Source: Ophiodon elongatus (taxonomy: Eukaryota > Chordata > Actinopteri > Perciformes > Hexagrammidae). From it: 64,000 nucleotides of DNA. A program made the position numbers and the translations under genes. Of this stretch, positions 1 through 11,854 are shown in pieces; positions within the stretch are counted from its first letter, which is position 1, and each line of letters opens with the position of its first letter. The notes beneath the pieces are model-generated. The model saw only the letters and a program-made list of their open reading frames with translations. It ran no database searches and was not told the DNA's origin. Location of the stretch: positions 636,001-700,000 of the forward strand of contig JACSYO010001581.1 of NCBI GenBank assembly GCA_016806645.1. The letters run 5' to 3'.

Positions 1-954
1 AAAGCCCTCTATAATCTGATAATTGCCCTTAATTAAAAATGTGTTAACTTTATAAATGTCAATTAACAGCCATTTAAAAGTTGCTCTGGTTTGGGTGGAT
101 CTGGCATAACATGTTGCTTGAGGAGACCAATGAAAACGCAGTGAGACAACCCTGAGCAGAGAACCGCACACTTTGACGCCTCTGCATGGTTAGAAAGCGA
201 GATGCCCGGGATAAGATAGGGCCCTGCGATAAGATAAGGAAAGTCTTTTGAAAGTGATTTCCCGCACAAGCTACGTGCTGTATTCAATTTAGATGGTAAG
301 ATATGCATGAAATAAATTGGATTTGGAGGGTGAAGATAATACATTTCTACATTCACAGTTGTTATTTTGAGAGCTATTTCCACGCTTGAGATTGGTTCGA
401 TTTGTTTATCCTGGCTCTGTGGCTTGTGAAATGACGAGGTGAGAATGTGGATGACGCACAGTGGCTGGTTGAGTCTGGGCTGAGTGTAGTACAAGAAGGT
501 GTGATGAGTCTGCAGCTGGTCTCAGCAGCCGGGGCCAAAGAAAGATCCCCCTGTACTACACTGAGTACTCATACCATTCAGTATGCTCAAAGTTCTCTGT
601 AGAAACGTGCGAGCTCACCAGGTAGAGCGTACGCCTCACGGAGGCTGAGTCATGGGCAGCGGCACATTCCAACCTGTGGCTCTTTGCTTTGTGTCATCTC
701 TTCTCTCCCCCCTTTTCCTCATTCTCTAGCTGCTCCAATAAACGCAAATACTTAATGAAAAGAGACATACCATGATGTTTGTTGTAATATCCTCCCAGAT
801 CATGGATGAGTAGCATACTCAAATCATTGAATGTAAGTTTTAATAGTTTAAATAGTGAATAAGACATTTTTAGGCAACGGAAATGTTACAATTAACTTTC
901 ATGGACTGAAAACACAATGTGAAAGGGTCAATGTTCGAAGAAAAAAACAAGGAC
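1..954. other. non-coding stretch, nothing recognised
   Basis: The stretch is AT-rich with scattered stops in every frame. I see no coding signal, no structural RNA and no repeat that I recognise. The first 80 bases carry several TTAAT/AATTAA cores but no clear element boundary. Confidence 0.5.
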
Positions 955-1235
955 AACTCCCAGAGCAGACAACATCGTGGTAGTGGCCTGTCAAGCTAGC
1001 CCCGCCCTGAAGCATTCCCAGCTATACTCTAAATGGACCATCATTCACTAAATGGACATCATGCTGTATTGAAGAAGACTTGAAACTAGAGATTGAGACA
1101 TAAACTCATGTTTACAATGTTTACTGAGGGAATAAATCAAGAGAGAAGTAGAGTCATTTTCTCATAGACATCTATATAATCAGACTTCTTTTTGCAACCA
1201 GAGGAGTCGCCCCCTGATGGCAGGAATGCAAGTTT
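955..1235 (-). repeat. dispersed repeat family A, copy 1 (inverted relative to copy 2)
   Basis: The reverse complement of this stretch aligns base for base, with few differences over roughly 200 bases, to positions 32140-32340. Shared landmarks are the 'AACTCCTCTGGTTGC'-like start, 'CTTGATTTATT', 'CAGTAAACATTGTAAACATGAG' in pieces, and 'AAGTCTTCTTCAATACAG'. I recognise this as a common teleost interspersed repeat but cannot name its class. No terminal inverted repeats or reading frame are visible, so it is probably a non-autonomous element. Confidence 0.75.
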
Positions 1236-1269
1236 AAGGCACTTCCTAATTGGTTTCGCTTTATAGAGC

Positions 1270-1430
1270 GAGAGTTTTCTGTCTGCACGGGACACAAACA
1301 CAGGTCACCTGGGTGAAAGTCTTGTGCCTGTTTGACCCATTCAACACCCCTCCAACCCGCCCTTTGTAGTTTTTTCTCGCTCTTAATACTACATCTGTTA
1401 CTCTGAGCATCTGATAATGATGTGGATGGG
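1270..1430 (+). repeat. dispersed repeat family C, copy 1
   Basis: This block shares a common order of words with 7250-7425 and, inverted, with 17590-17740: 'GGGACACAAAC', then 'CTGGGTGAAAGTC', then 'TGTTTGACCCAT', a C-rich stretch, 'ACTACATC' and a final 'GTGGATGGG'-like end. The copies are diverged, which suggests an old family. It adjoins family A copy 1, and the two could be parts of one composite element. Confidence 0.6.
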
Positions 1431-2430
1431 TTTACACTGGAGTTAGCTGGAAGGCCGATGCATCTAATACAAATGCTAATCAATGCCTTGTGCGCTGATA
1501 TCAAGACGCCGAGGGTGTTTTGATATGTTTTCTGAAATACCGTTGTGTATTGGGAAATGATGCGCTGTGGGAAATGTTGTGTTTCCTGAAATGTTCTCGT
1601 GCTTTGACCCACACTCTGCTGTCTTAAAGTTTCTCTTTTTAACACAAGTAATGCTTTTATTCACAAATTAATTAATTAGCTTTTTACATGAAACAAATGT
1701 TGGTTCTAGACAACAAGAAAAGTGGTGCTGGTTGTGCCACTAGACTTTTATTGCGAAACATCTGCAGGAAGGGTTCAGTGGTAATGACAAAAGCTTATTA
1801 GTGATTGAAAAAAAAGCAAACCGAAAGCAATTACAAATAGCATGTGAATAAAAACAGAAGTGGTGAGTATGGCATGGCTCTGTTGTTGTTCGGATGGAAT
1901 TAGTTCAAATTATATAAAACAACAAAATGTTATCACTTATTCGTCATTACATCGAGCCAAGCAAATACTTTGATCTGAATTTCACTTGCACTGCCAAAAG
2001 AAGAAAAAAAAAGATATGAGAGTTAACAGCAGTGAGTTATTACTGAAACAATGGACTGGTTTTTACTTTACATACCTCACTGTGAACTGTTTTCATAGGG
2101 ACTTTTTCCATTCAGTAGAACGTATTGGTATAGGCCCAGATTCACTGTGTTTTTTGTGGTCAGGTATGAGTTACATTTTAAACAATACACTGTACAACAT
2201 TTATTTCTAATATATCGGTCCAAAGATGATACACACAGTCTCTCGCACCCTCCCTTCTATTGCCAGACCTAATGAAGAATTCCAGTTGCCAGGCTGGGCG
2301 GGCGATGCTCGGACAGTGGGGATTTTTCATCCTGTAATGTTGGCACGGGTCATTAATTGTGTCTTGCCATGAGACCAGTGGGCTTGTCATTTGGGTATAG
2401 CACCTCTATACATCTCCTAAACCCCACCCC
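1431..2430. other. non-coding stretch, nothing recognised
   Basis: AT-rich unique-looking sequence. A 74-codon open frame around 1986-2210 is low-complexity at its start and has no family features. I see no gene here. Confidence 0.5.
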
Positions 2431-2453
2431 ACTCACACGCACACACACACACA

Positions 2454-2514
<61 letters not shown>
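2431..2514. repeat. (CA)n microsatellite
   Basis: An interrupted CA tract with a short CTCTCT interruption near 2455, then pure CA to 2514. Its translations (runs of His-Thr or Cys-Val) are artefacts. Confidence 0.97.
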
Positions 2515-2516
<2 letters not shown>

Positions 2517-3699
2517 CTTCCTGCTCATCCTCTGGGTGCATCAGGTCCTGGGTGGTCTGGACGCCCACCCATGCACCCTGCAGAGTGGAATGACCCACTT
2601 ACTGTCACTAACTGATGACCCCTCCTCCAGGGTTTACACATTCATGCTTGCTGACATGTTCATGGAGAAGACAAGAAAATATGTCATCTTCATCCAACTT
2701 GGCGAGGGCTCCTATTTGAATCTGTGGACTGAATTTACTCATTCACTTGTGTGGTGTGTTACTATGTATTTTAATACATATGGTTTTCATACCTAGTGTA
2801 TGAAAAGTGACTATGCACTGAAGTGACAGCAAGTTCAAGCCCACCAAGTGTTTGCTGATTTTCCGCCTTTTTATCACAAATTATGATAGTCAGGAAAGAT
2901 TTCCACAGACAGCCATTGCATTCAGTGTTTGTTGTTAGTCTTCACTCTGGTCTATTTTAATGGACCACTTGTACAGAAAACAGCAGTTTAATTCAACAGT
3001 TCATGTATACATGGTAGAAAGGAGCACATGACATGATTTCTTACAAACTTGTACTAACTTTGTTAGCAGAGTGACAACCTCAAAAGCAAAATCAGCCGTG
3101 CTCCCTCCACAGCCTCCCATGATGGGGTTGGTCTTTCTGTTTGCAAAAATGTTACACCCCAGATAAAAGGCTTGAATCCAGTGTTTTAATGAAGGCTTGA
3201 CCTTGGGTAAGTTTTGGATATAAATACAAAAACCTACTCAAGGTCACCATTTTAATGGCATTAATTTGGCCAATCATTGACAAGGGGAGTGTCCAATATT
3301 CAATATCCCTCCTAAGTATATCAATCACAACACTAGTTCAATTTATAAAGTAGGTCTGATTGTTTGGGGACAGTGGGTCCCAGGTAATATATGGGATCAG
3401 TGACTGTAACTGGAAAATTGCTAACAAACTCAAGATAGATCTTCACTTAGAGGCATGAATTCACACCTCTGCCAATTTAAGGTATACTCTCACACATTTC
3501 CAAAGTTTGTAATAAGGTGCAGTCGTGGTGGGGCCGAAGTGCCAGTTATGTTTTGATCGGCAATGCAAGAGCTGCCCAATAATGTGTACTGATAAAGTTT
3601 TTTTCAGTGATCTTGTAGTGCAAGTGGAAAGGCGGATGATTGGTGTTCAGGACTCTGACACAGGAGCTGACCTTCTGACTTCTGCGCGTTTAGGTTTTG
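2515..3699. other. non-coding stretch, nothing recognised
   Basis: Moderately AT-rich sequence without a sustained coding frame, splice-bounded exon candidate or repeat that I can name. The 60-codon open frame at 3525-3707 has no recognisable motif. Confidence 0.5.
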
Positions 3700-3995
3700 T
3701 CAAATAGTAAATGGTGAATGGACTACTTGTACAGCGGCTTTCTAGTCGTCTGACCACTCAAAGAGCTTTCCACTAATATCATTCACCCATTCACACACAT
3801 TCATACACCGATGCATCAGGACTACACATAATCACATTTACACACATTCAGACACCGATGGCACAGCCTTCGGGAGCAATTTGGGGTTAAGTGTCTTGCC
3901 CAAGGACATTTCGACATGGACTGGAGCAGCAGAGGATCGAACCGCCATTCTTACAATTGGAAGATGACAAGCCCTACCTGAGCCACAGCCGCCCT
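3700..3995 (-). mobile_element. tRNA-derived SINE (minus strand)
   Basis: Read on the minus strand, the element starts near 3995 with a tRNA-like head. An A-box-like motif (TGGCTCAGGTA) lies at 3985-3975 and a B-box-like motif (GGTTCGATCC) at 3943-3934, spaced as in a tRNA gene. The body contains 'TCCTTGGGCAAGACACTTAACCC' in pieces and ends with 'GACTAGAAAGCCGCTGTACAAG' just before the AT-rich border near 3703. This is a very common teleost repeat. SINEs are transcribed by RNA polymerase III from the internal A and B boxes and are moved by LINE machinery. The copy is diverged and is unlikely to be active. Confidence 0.8.
3934..3985 (-). promoter_or_regulatory. internal RNA polymerase III promoter boxes of the SINE
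   Basis: On the minus strand, the A-box-like sequence at 3985-3975 and the B-box-like sequence at 3943-3934 match the type 2 Pol III promoter layout. Whether they still work is unknown. Confidence 0.6.
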
Positions 3996-5464
3996 ACAAC
4001 AAAAGGCAAAACAAAACACTTACAATCTGCAAACAGCAACTACTACATCGTTATGGTCACGAAAAGATGGTGGTAAATATATAGATACTATAAATGTCTG
4101 TTACCGGATGCAAAATCCACAAAGTCCGACAAGCTACCCACCCGTCCACCACCACTGCACCCTGACTCTCCCCCTCACTACATCTAAAGCACATTACTTC
4201 CTGCATTGGCACTGAATGTTGGCAAAGGTAGTAAGTAATGAGCTGCTAAACCTTCCAATATGGCCACAATTCCCACAATACTCAACTGGCCAATACAAAT
4301 ATTGGTTTGATAAATAAGTGTTTATCTGCATTCCCTGTTCTGAATTACATACATTTCATCCTAAGTAACTGAACACATTTTAGGATACACTATTTGGTCA
4401 TCTCATCAGTGTATTTGATAGATATCAGTGTTTAGAAGAAAAAAGAAAAGATACAAATTATTTTCAACAGACAAAAGCTACCACTTTATTGTTCTAGTTT
4501 TTTTTTAATATTTTTTGCACACATATTTTTTTTCTCTTTTGTTTCTGCACGGTTCAAAATATTTCTTTCTTTTGCTTTTTATGACTTGTGTTGTCATTTT
4601 CTCTGTCTTTATACCACGTTTTTTCCTCTTCTGACTAATACATTATATTTGGATATATATTGAAACAACTCCTTTTCAACGTGCTAATTCCAATGTGCCA
4701 AGCCCACTAGGTATGTGTGTATGACAGCACTAAGAATGCTTTTAAAACACTCTGGCATCAATACTGACAGCTTATCGCCACCTCACAGCGCAACCTAAAC
4801 AAAGCCTTTATTTGTCTCCTTTTTTGAGAGCAGAAAGAATTCCCAAATAAAGGAAATGGGCTCTTAGTTTCTTCAGCATTAGGGAGGAGGACAAAGCGAG
4901 TGAGCGAGACAATCAGCAGAGACCCCGATGAACAATTTCAGCTTTATTTATTGTTTTGGGGGATTTCCACGGATAATTTGCTGTGAAATGCAGCAATGGA
5001 CATGGAGATAATTTCCTGAACAAAACCGCCAGTAATTAGTGTGTGGCCAGATTCTGGAGAGCAGCCCCGGTAGAACTCCGCTGCTTTTGGCTCAGGGCTG
5101 GCACGTGAACAGGGGCCAAAGCTTCAGCTACTTTCATCCCATCCTTCTCTCCGTAAGATCTGCTTCACCTCCACATCATCCTCACCCCTCCTTCTCTTTG
5201 TCATTTCCTTTTGTCTCATCTCAGTCACAGTGAGTGATGTCTGCCAACTTGCTGTTAAAAAATTTGTGAGCTGGATGCAGCATTTAATTTGCAAATAATA
5301 TGCTCCCTGCCTGAAGGCTGACAGCACTGTTTCTCCACCATGAAATCATTATGTAGTTAAGATGGGGCTGGATAGACCGTTTTGACAGTGAAACAGCGTG
5401 ATGGAAAGTAAGAATGCAGAAAGACGAGTTCAATCACAGTCAATCGCTTAAACCTGCCCTGAAG
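3996..5464. other. non-coding stretch with one enhancer-like block
   Basis: T-rich and A-rich unique sequence with no gene. A T-rich segment lies at 4495-4620. The block at 4915-5040 is compositionally different and is listed separately. Confidence 0.5.
4915..5040. promoter_or_regulatory. candidate conserved non-coding block (weak)
   Basis: A repeat-free block with SOX-like (AACAATTT, TATTGTTT) and homeodomain-like (GTAATTAG) words set in balanced-composition sequence, unlike the AT-rich flanks. This is inference from motif content only; no conservation data are available. Confidence 0.25.
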
Positions 5465-5760
5465 GGATTGGTTCAACCAAATCCTGAAAATCAAACGTAT
5501 TTTTACCTCTGAATGCATATCCATATAGTTTTAGTTTCATTTGTTTCTGATATTTCTGCCTCTGCCTCGATGCAGTGGAGGTGAATGGACTTTTGTTCTT
5601 GGCACTCACAGCATTGAAAAATTACATTTTAAAAATTAAAGATGACACCTTTTCCTGAAACCGTGTCCTGTTACTGTGGATGAGCCACAGCATCCAATCT
5701 GTTCAAAACTGGTCAACTGTGAAACTTTCAGAATATTTTTTACAGCTGCACTAGCCTAAT
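5465..5760. repeat. probable dispersed MITE-like repeat, copy 1
   Basis: The succession 'GGTTCAACCAAATCCTGAAAATCAA', 'TTTTTACCTCTGAATGCATATCC', 'GCAGTGGAGGTGAATGGAC' (in pieces) and 'TGTGGATGAGCCACAGCATCC' follows the order of a percomorph repeat I know ('CACCCAAAAATCAAAA...' class). A weaker relative lies at 19035-19330. Boundaries are approximate. Confidence 0.4.
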
Positions 5761-6654
5761 TAAAATTTTAATATTAATGCTGGGTCAAATGACTACTTGT
5801 ATGCACAGAGCATTTTTGTCTTTTTTTTCGTGATATTCCCTTAAAAATTGTTGTTCCATTGAGTATGTTTAAATGGTGTCACTGCTGGTGAATCAGATGG
5901 AAGTAGATGATGAGAGTGTGTATATTTTGAAGTGTGAAAGGGAAGGGGGGGGGCAGTATTTAACAGGGCAGTGGGGTCTTTGTGAACATCTGCAAACACG
6001 GCCTTGGCAGGGGCTAGCTCTCCTCTTCCTCCTCGAGCTCCCCGTCCCTACTGTGGCCAATTAAGTGAATTTCAGCAAAAGAGCATTTTATTAACATTTG
6101 CCCACAGCCGCAAAACATGGCGATAAATTCTGCCTTCGAGCACTCTGGAAAACAAATTGGCACATTAACCGGTGAAAGGCTGGAAGAGGCTCTTCTGCCC
6201 ATACCCCCAGGGCTGGCCGGGGGATTTGCAAGTGTGCCGATTCAATCTCTCTGCTTTATCATTCAGCATGACAGTGTGGGGCTGGAGCACAGGACTCAGA
6301 TGGGTGCAAGCCGTGCCAGATGTCAGCTATTAGCTCTTTCTCTCTGTCTCTCCTCTCTCTACATGCACAAATACATACGCACGTCCTCCAACATTTACTC
6401 CCTCTGTTCTCTTTGGCAAGCCCAAGTTGTTTGCTTTTGTGGCCTGACGAGCCCTCTCTATTTATCTGTTATTACATTGGGGTAGTCAGATCCAAAAACC
6501 GAGAGGGAGCTTGTGGTGTGTGCCAGCACTGTTGGCAGAAGGTCCGTGTCTACCTTTCTCCTCTTCGACCCATTATTTCATTTACACTCCCTCGATCGAT
6601 CAACTTCTATCAGATGTGAGGAAACCACACAACCTGTCTGTCTGTGTGTACGCT

Positions 6655-6660
<6 letters not shown>
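5761..6660. other. non-coding stretch with one enhancer-like block
   Basis: No gene is seen. A short G run lies at 5946-5953. The open frames at 6117-6619 overlap each other in different frames and have no family features. Confidence 0.5.
6055..6180. promoter_or_regulatory. candidate conserved non-coding block (weak)
   Basis: Repeat-free sequence with CCAATTAAGTG, CATTTTATTAAC and ACATTAACC words in close succession, of balanced composition. It looks like vertebrate enhancer-type non-coding DNA, but this rests on appearance alone. Confidence 0.22.

Positions 6661-6705
<45 letters not shown>
6640..6705. repeat. (GT)n microsatellite
   Basis: Pure GT from 6662 to about 6704 with an imperfect GT-rich leader. 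Confidence 0.97.
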
Positions 6706-6706
<1 letters not shown>

Positions 6707-7249
6707 ACTCCAGATTCCGGCTCCATTTGCATTAGCAGCTAACTGACTTTTTGCCTCCCACCCTCCTGCCTGGCTACATGCACCCTGCATCAGAGGGGCT
6801 TTCAGCAGTGCTAATGAGGATTAGCATGTTTGTGTTGTTTATATGTGTGTCACCCTAATCCTTTTAGCAGTAAGCTGTTTTGCCAAAAGTAGAAGCAATG
6901 TATGCATGGCACATGTTTCATAGGATTGCACATTGGTAGGATGGACATTTTTGTTTGGCAATCAAAGGTCCCATCAGTTAATAACTCACGGCGTACCAAT
7001 ACATATCCACTAACTGATACCACAAGTGGTCTCTGGCAACACATTCTCACACCAATGCGTCAAAGAAGGCAGCTTGTTCACTGGCACTAAGCTTCAAACG
7101 ATGACACTCTTCGTACCCCTCTGGCATCAGCTTTGGACCTGTCAGTGACAGTTTGTCAATATACACTTGTTAAATGCATCGCACCTTTTCAAAATAAACA
7201 TACGAGACTACATACGTGACTTACAACAGTAACGGCTCGCAAGTTGAAC
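6706..7249. other. non-coding stretch, nothing recognised
   Basis: No gene or named repeat. 6788-6845 carries two TAATGA/TTAGCAT words in tandem, which might be a homeodomain-type site pair. Confidence 0.45.
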
Positions 7250-7425
7250 GACTCGTGACAAAATGTCAGCTTTGCTTTTAGTTTCGCACAGGAAACAAAC
7301 AGCGTTCTCCTGGAAGAAAGTCCTGTTCGTTTGACCCATCTGCCCCCCCTCCCCCCCCGCAATGCGTGGATGGTCTTGCTCTTTAAACTACATCAGGTGC
7401 TCTGCCCATAATGCTGCAAGTGGGT
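7250..7425 (+). repeat. dispersed repeat family C, copy 2
   Basis: It shares with 1270-1430 the ordered words 'CACAGGAAACAAAC', 'GAAAGTCCTGTTCGTTTGACCCAT', a C-rich run (7343-7360), 'ACTACATCAGGTGCTCTG' and 'AAGTGGGTG' (long words aligned piecewise). The strand is given relative to copy 1. Confidence 0.6.
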
Positions 7426-8215
7426 GCGTCACATACTCACGCTACATGTGCATAACATACTTGACATGACGGGAGAGAAAATTGGTTGTCCCTGGAGGTA
7501 AGTTGGCTGTTCTCTGGTCTGCCTGGATCAACCACTAAATTAAGTCCGACTGGGTAACAAGCTCAAGCAGTCAGAGGAGTATACAGGTAAACCACCCAAC
7601 AGTCTAGTTTTAAGTAAATACAGTATGTCAAAGTTGAACAAGGAAACTGGTCTGTAAATTGTGATGTTTACCACAAATAGTTTGGGTAATCATTTTACAG
7701 TTCTCCTCTAAATACTTTTTTCTAAGCTGTGGGTTTGTTTACAACCTTGACTGCGTATGTTCCTCACTCTCTCTTCACTCATTCCTCAGTTATTACTTTG
7801 GTAGGTACAATGGTAGCATAACTGACAGAATTGTCGCCAAGGCTACAAAAATACAATCCATGTTGCAATAGTTTTCCTACTGTCTCTGGAAGTCATCTTT
7901 TTTCCATAACTGGTATGGGTGTAAATTAATACAATTACTATACAAATGATTTGCAAAGATGCAATAATATAATATAACAATAATATAAATAAAATGATAA
8001 AATGATTTAGAAAATATTTTGTCAATCTCCCTGAACACGTCTCCCTATTGACACAATTTACTACCAACAGAACACGGCTTCTTCAGAGTCATAACTCAGC
8101 CAGGTCTAAACATGTCTAGACATCATAAACACCTCACTACGATTGGCCGACATCCATCTTTAGAGAGGTGGATCTGTGTTGCTTCTTATAACCTCTTCAG
8201 ATTTTGTCTCTGAAT
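7426..8215. other. non-coding stretch, nothing recognised
   Basis: AT-rich sequence. 7960-8010 is almost pure A/T. No gene signal. Confidence 0.5.
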
Positions 8216-8379
8216 GATCAGATCCAGACTTTTTCTTCAGTGTCCAGAGGAATCCAGGTTCTCTGTACACTTTGAACAGAGAACAACTAAAAGCCGACAT
8301 AAAACGACTTAATGCAGATGTGTCAACATGTAAAAAGTTAGGCGATAGGCTAAAACACATGGAGGCATTCTCGGGTTAA
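8216..8379 (+). other. short exon-like open segment of unknown origin
   Basis: A polypyrimidine stretch ending in CAG (TTTTTCTTCAG, 8230-8240) is followed by an open frame to a TAA at 8377-8379. It encodes about 45 residues, the last part of which reads like a short heptad helix rich in Lys, Leu and Asp (REQLKADIKRLNADV, then KKLGDRLKHM). I do not recognise a family. It could be a decayed retroelement ORF1 coiled coil, a stray exon, or chance. No matching donor or neighbouring exon was found. Confidence 0.2.
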
Positions 8380-9969
8380 AATCAAGACATTCAGTAATGC
8401 TCACCCTCAAAAACTTTTGTGTAAATCGTTTACAGGTCAGCCATCATGTTTTTTTCAATTTGAGAATCAGAAAAAATCAATAAGTGATGCATTTGCCCAA
8501 TCAAATGTGGGAAGGGTTGATGTTGATGACAAAGTGTCAATTAACAATTGTACAGCCAACTACAGTTGATTTCTGTTGCAAAATAAATCTCTTGCCACGT
8601 TACAATGAGAGAAGCACAAATCATGCGTTGGGTTTTCAGGTTGTAGCCTCAGTTGGTCATTTTGGGAGATGAGAAGGCTGCAATGTTGGATAGAATCTTG
8701 CTTAGTGCAGCTTTAACTGGATCAGGACATTGCTCTCAAAAAATGTCTCCTTACATGGAGGCCTGGAAGACACTGGGGTATGGGACCCAGCTCTGCAGGC
8801 CAGTCAATGGGGCCTGGTGGTTGGTGGAGGAAAGGTGCCAGGCCTGGGCTGTGGGCCTTTTCAGTGTCAAGCCCTGTCAGTCAGTGCATGCTGCTCCTCC
8901 CGGGGCTTTCATTCTCTCCACAACCCCGGCCGTCCCCTCCTCCAGTCCCCACAGGCCCATCAAAGGCTGATTTTCCACGCCGGCGGGCCAGCCGAGGAGG
9001 CTCGCAGCCAGGGACAGGTGGGAGGCAGGGGAGGCAGGGGAAGGCTGAGGAGGCCGGTGAGCCAGCATCTGAGCCTGGGAAGGGTGCTGGGCTCCAGCCA
9101 GTAACTGAACTGAAAATAGTCCTGCCCTGACATACAGGCCTGAAGGTGCATGTGGCTCCAACCACACACACACACAGTTGGAGAATTTAACTTGCATCAA
9201 CAAACACATGCACCACAAGGCCATTAGATTTTAATGGGATCTATTCATTGACGTTATGGCACTCCTGCATCAATAAAAGATTAAAAAATGTTGAGGCGAC
9301 ACACTTCATAAATCAGTTTAACAACACACTATTTCGGCATCTGCAGTGGACATAACTCCATATGGATTTTATAGACATATACTGTACACAGTATCCTGCA
9401 ATAAAGCGTGAGCTACATCTAAAAAGACAAAGGCACATCATTTGAACTCATAATATTGAAAATTTCCATCTGTCCCAGATTTGCTTTTGTTTCAGTCCAT
9501 CTCAAAAATAGGGATAAAAATCAGTGTCCATCCTCCACAAAGGGTTAAATCGGTATCACACCGGTGAGGCCACTCAAGCCATCGAACCTATTTTCCTCCC
9601 GGTCTCCCAGTCCCCCGTCCTTTTTAGATTTTAAACTTCCCCTGCCACCTTCTATTTTATGCCGGTGTAAATGAGTTCCCTCACAAAATCTATAGTGCGT
9701 CTTTAAAAAGCGATAACTCTCATGGCGGTGCCGTGACATTGACCCCCCTAGCAGGGCAGTTCCGGTTCAGTGCCCAGGCCTCATGCTTGCCAAACACGCA
9801 CAAACACATACACGACACACACATGCTCGTATATCCACACACACATACAGGGCCAGACCCCAGGTGCACCAAGAGGAGCAGTTAAATTTCATCATTACCC
9901 TTTCTTCCCCGTGTTGGGGCTTTTTATAGGGCCTTTTTACGGCCCGCTCTGAAGGTGCCACTCTGGTCC
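8380..9969. other. non-coding stretch with a GC-rich block
   Basis: 8760-9130 is GC-rich and open in several frames at once, with Gly/Pro/Ser-rich translations and no family match; I read this as composition, not coding. 9545-9740 is repeat-free and of balanced composition. 9785-9850 holds an imperfect CA-rich tract. Confidence 0.45.
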
Positions 9970-10285
9970 CAACGGTGCACAGGAGAGAGATAGATAGATG
10001 GAGAGGGACGTGGAGAGTGGAAGACTAGAGGGGAGGGTGGGAGAGGAAGAGCGGGAGGAGGAGGAAGCAGATCTGTACGAGCGGGGGAAGAAGGAAGAGG
10101 AGGTGGGTCGGTGAGAAAGCCTGCATGAATGGCCACAAACATGCACATTGTCAGACGTACAAGCAAAGCAAGTAGGGCACTGGGGAGTGAGAAAAAAGAG
10201 AAATGGCACGAGAAAGACTTGGGGGGGGGGCTTGGGGGGGGGGAGGAGGAAGGGAGCAAGGGAGAGGGGGAGAGAGGGCCATCAG
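9970..10285. repeat. purine-rich tract with two G runs
   Basis: About 300 bases of strongly strand-biased GA-rich sequence, interrupted near 10110-10190. It contains two adjacent runs of ten or more G (around 10219-10230 and 10234-10243), a potential G-quadruplex site on the plus strand. Pro/Ser-rich open frames on the minus strand are a by-product. Confidence 0.7.
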
Positions 10286-11845
10286 TTGTCAGTGTGACTG
10301 CTGGCTGATATAAAAACAGTGGCGAGGGTGGCGGATAAGGCGGATGATGAATGGGCTGGAGACACTCATCCATCCCACTGAAGGATTTGCGGCCAGGGAG
10401 TCGTGTACAGACACATCTAAGGAAGAAAGGACTGTATGTATGTGTGTGTGATGGGGGATGTTGGGTGTTGTGTGTGTTTTAGGAAGGTGTGACGGACCGG
10501 TGATAGGAAGATGGGACAAGGCAGAAATAAGGTTTTCACTACAAAAATGTGTGTGTGTATCTGAGTGTGTGCTCAGTGTTAGCTCCCGGCACGCGTCAGT
10601 GTTATGCATGGATACTGGACATGCACGTGTGCATACCTCTATGACAAACCCCTCTGTGGCAGTGTGACGATGACAGGCCTCTACCCTGGAAGATGTATTG
10701 CGATGCTGCTGTCGAACTCTGTACAGGCCCATCCATATCCCTCACTGCTATCAGCACTGTCCAACTCTGTTTTATAGCACCAAACAGTGGCCATAATGAC
10801 ACTAGGACTCGGAACATGTCAGGGTGGAGTGGATTGATTGGTAAACACACACACTTGCCTGAGATACACTTGTACATCATTGTCCTGATTTTCTGGGAGG
10901 AGCTGTAATGGAGGTTAAATTATTGTTGAAGCTTGGCCAAAAGCTGGATTTTGACAGTGTTTGCACGGCGGCCAGTTTGTGAGAATGTTGTGCCAAAAAT
11001 AAATGTCAGTAAGATGCAATCCTCATTTACACACTGTAAAACATCAATATTGACCTTATATTCTCACATATAGGCAGGTATTCAAATAAGGGCTCACACT
11101 CAAATAATAGCCCGGGGAAATTAATGGCTGGTAAAAGCCTAATAATGGCTTGCATGGTGAATTCTGCATAATGAGCAATTCCACAGTATTAATTCATCAG
11201 TAAAATTACATGATTTTGTCAAACGCCACTCTGCTCCACTTTGTTTCTCTTTTCAACAAATACACTCAGTAAATAATTAAAGTCACTTCTGTTGTTTTTT
11301 CAGTTTTTTTTTTTCTTTGTTAAGCTACAGTCAATGAAACTCAACGCTTCTGAACAACATTTCACACTAAAAGAACCAGAGAAATCAGAAAGACGAGATG
11401 ATTACTCCCCTTGAACTGTTGGGACATGTTTTTTGTGAAACATTTCTGCCAGAAATGTTGATACTCATTGATAGTAGCTGGACAAAAAAGCTAATTAGTC
11501 AACGATTGAATAGTAATTTGTGGTGCATCACGGCATTTTTCACAACACAGTCACAATATTTCAGAGTAAAAGCCCTGTGTAACCAATGAAGGGATTCTGT
11601 CCACAGAAAGGGCTGGATGCTATGCAGATGCTAGAGGGCTATTTTGAGATGGAAACAGGAAGTGTTAAGATAGAAAAAAAAGTCATGTCTGTGACATGTT
11701 CTACAGATATAGAAATCAAAACTGTATGACGCTGATATGAAGTCAATAAACTGTCAAAAGATCAAGTTCTGTGACGCACATGCACCTCTGTGACAGTCCT
11801 TTGGCCTGGAAGATGTACGGCTGTAAAACGTTTTTTAACTAAATA
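10286..11845. other. non-coding stretch, nothing firm
   Basis: No gene. Short GT-rich patches occur at 10435-10485 and 10545-10575. A 'CCTGGAAGATGTA' word occurs both near 10686 and near 11807 in partly similar surroundings, possibly a small old duplication. Confidence 0.45.
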
Positions 11846-11854
11846 GCTTCAGAC
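11846..11854. repeat. left target-site duplication of the Rex3 insertion
   Basis: GCTTCAGAC, identical to 13565-13573 and lying directly outside both element ends. Confidence 0.85.

Noticed and set aside
3925..3990. Possible genuine tRNA gene on the minus strand
   Set aside because: A- and B-box words are present, but the cloverleaf is not convincing and the sequence continues into a SINE body.
3891..4076. 61-codon frame starting in the SINE
   Set aside because: It is translation of the antisense strand of a tRNA-derived SINE plus flank.
10686..11820. Small duplication around CCTGGAAGATGTA (10686 and 11807)
   Set aside because: Only short words are shared and the flanks do not align convincingly.
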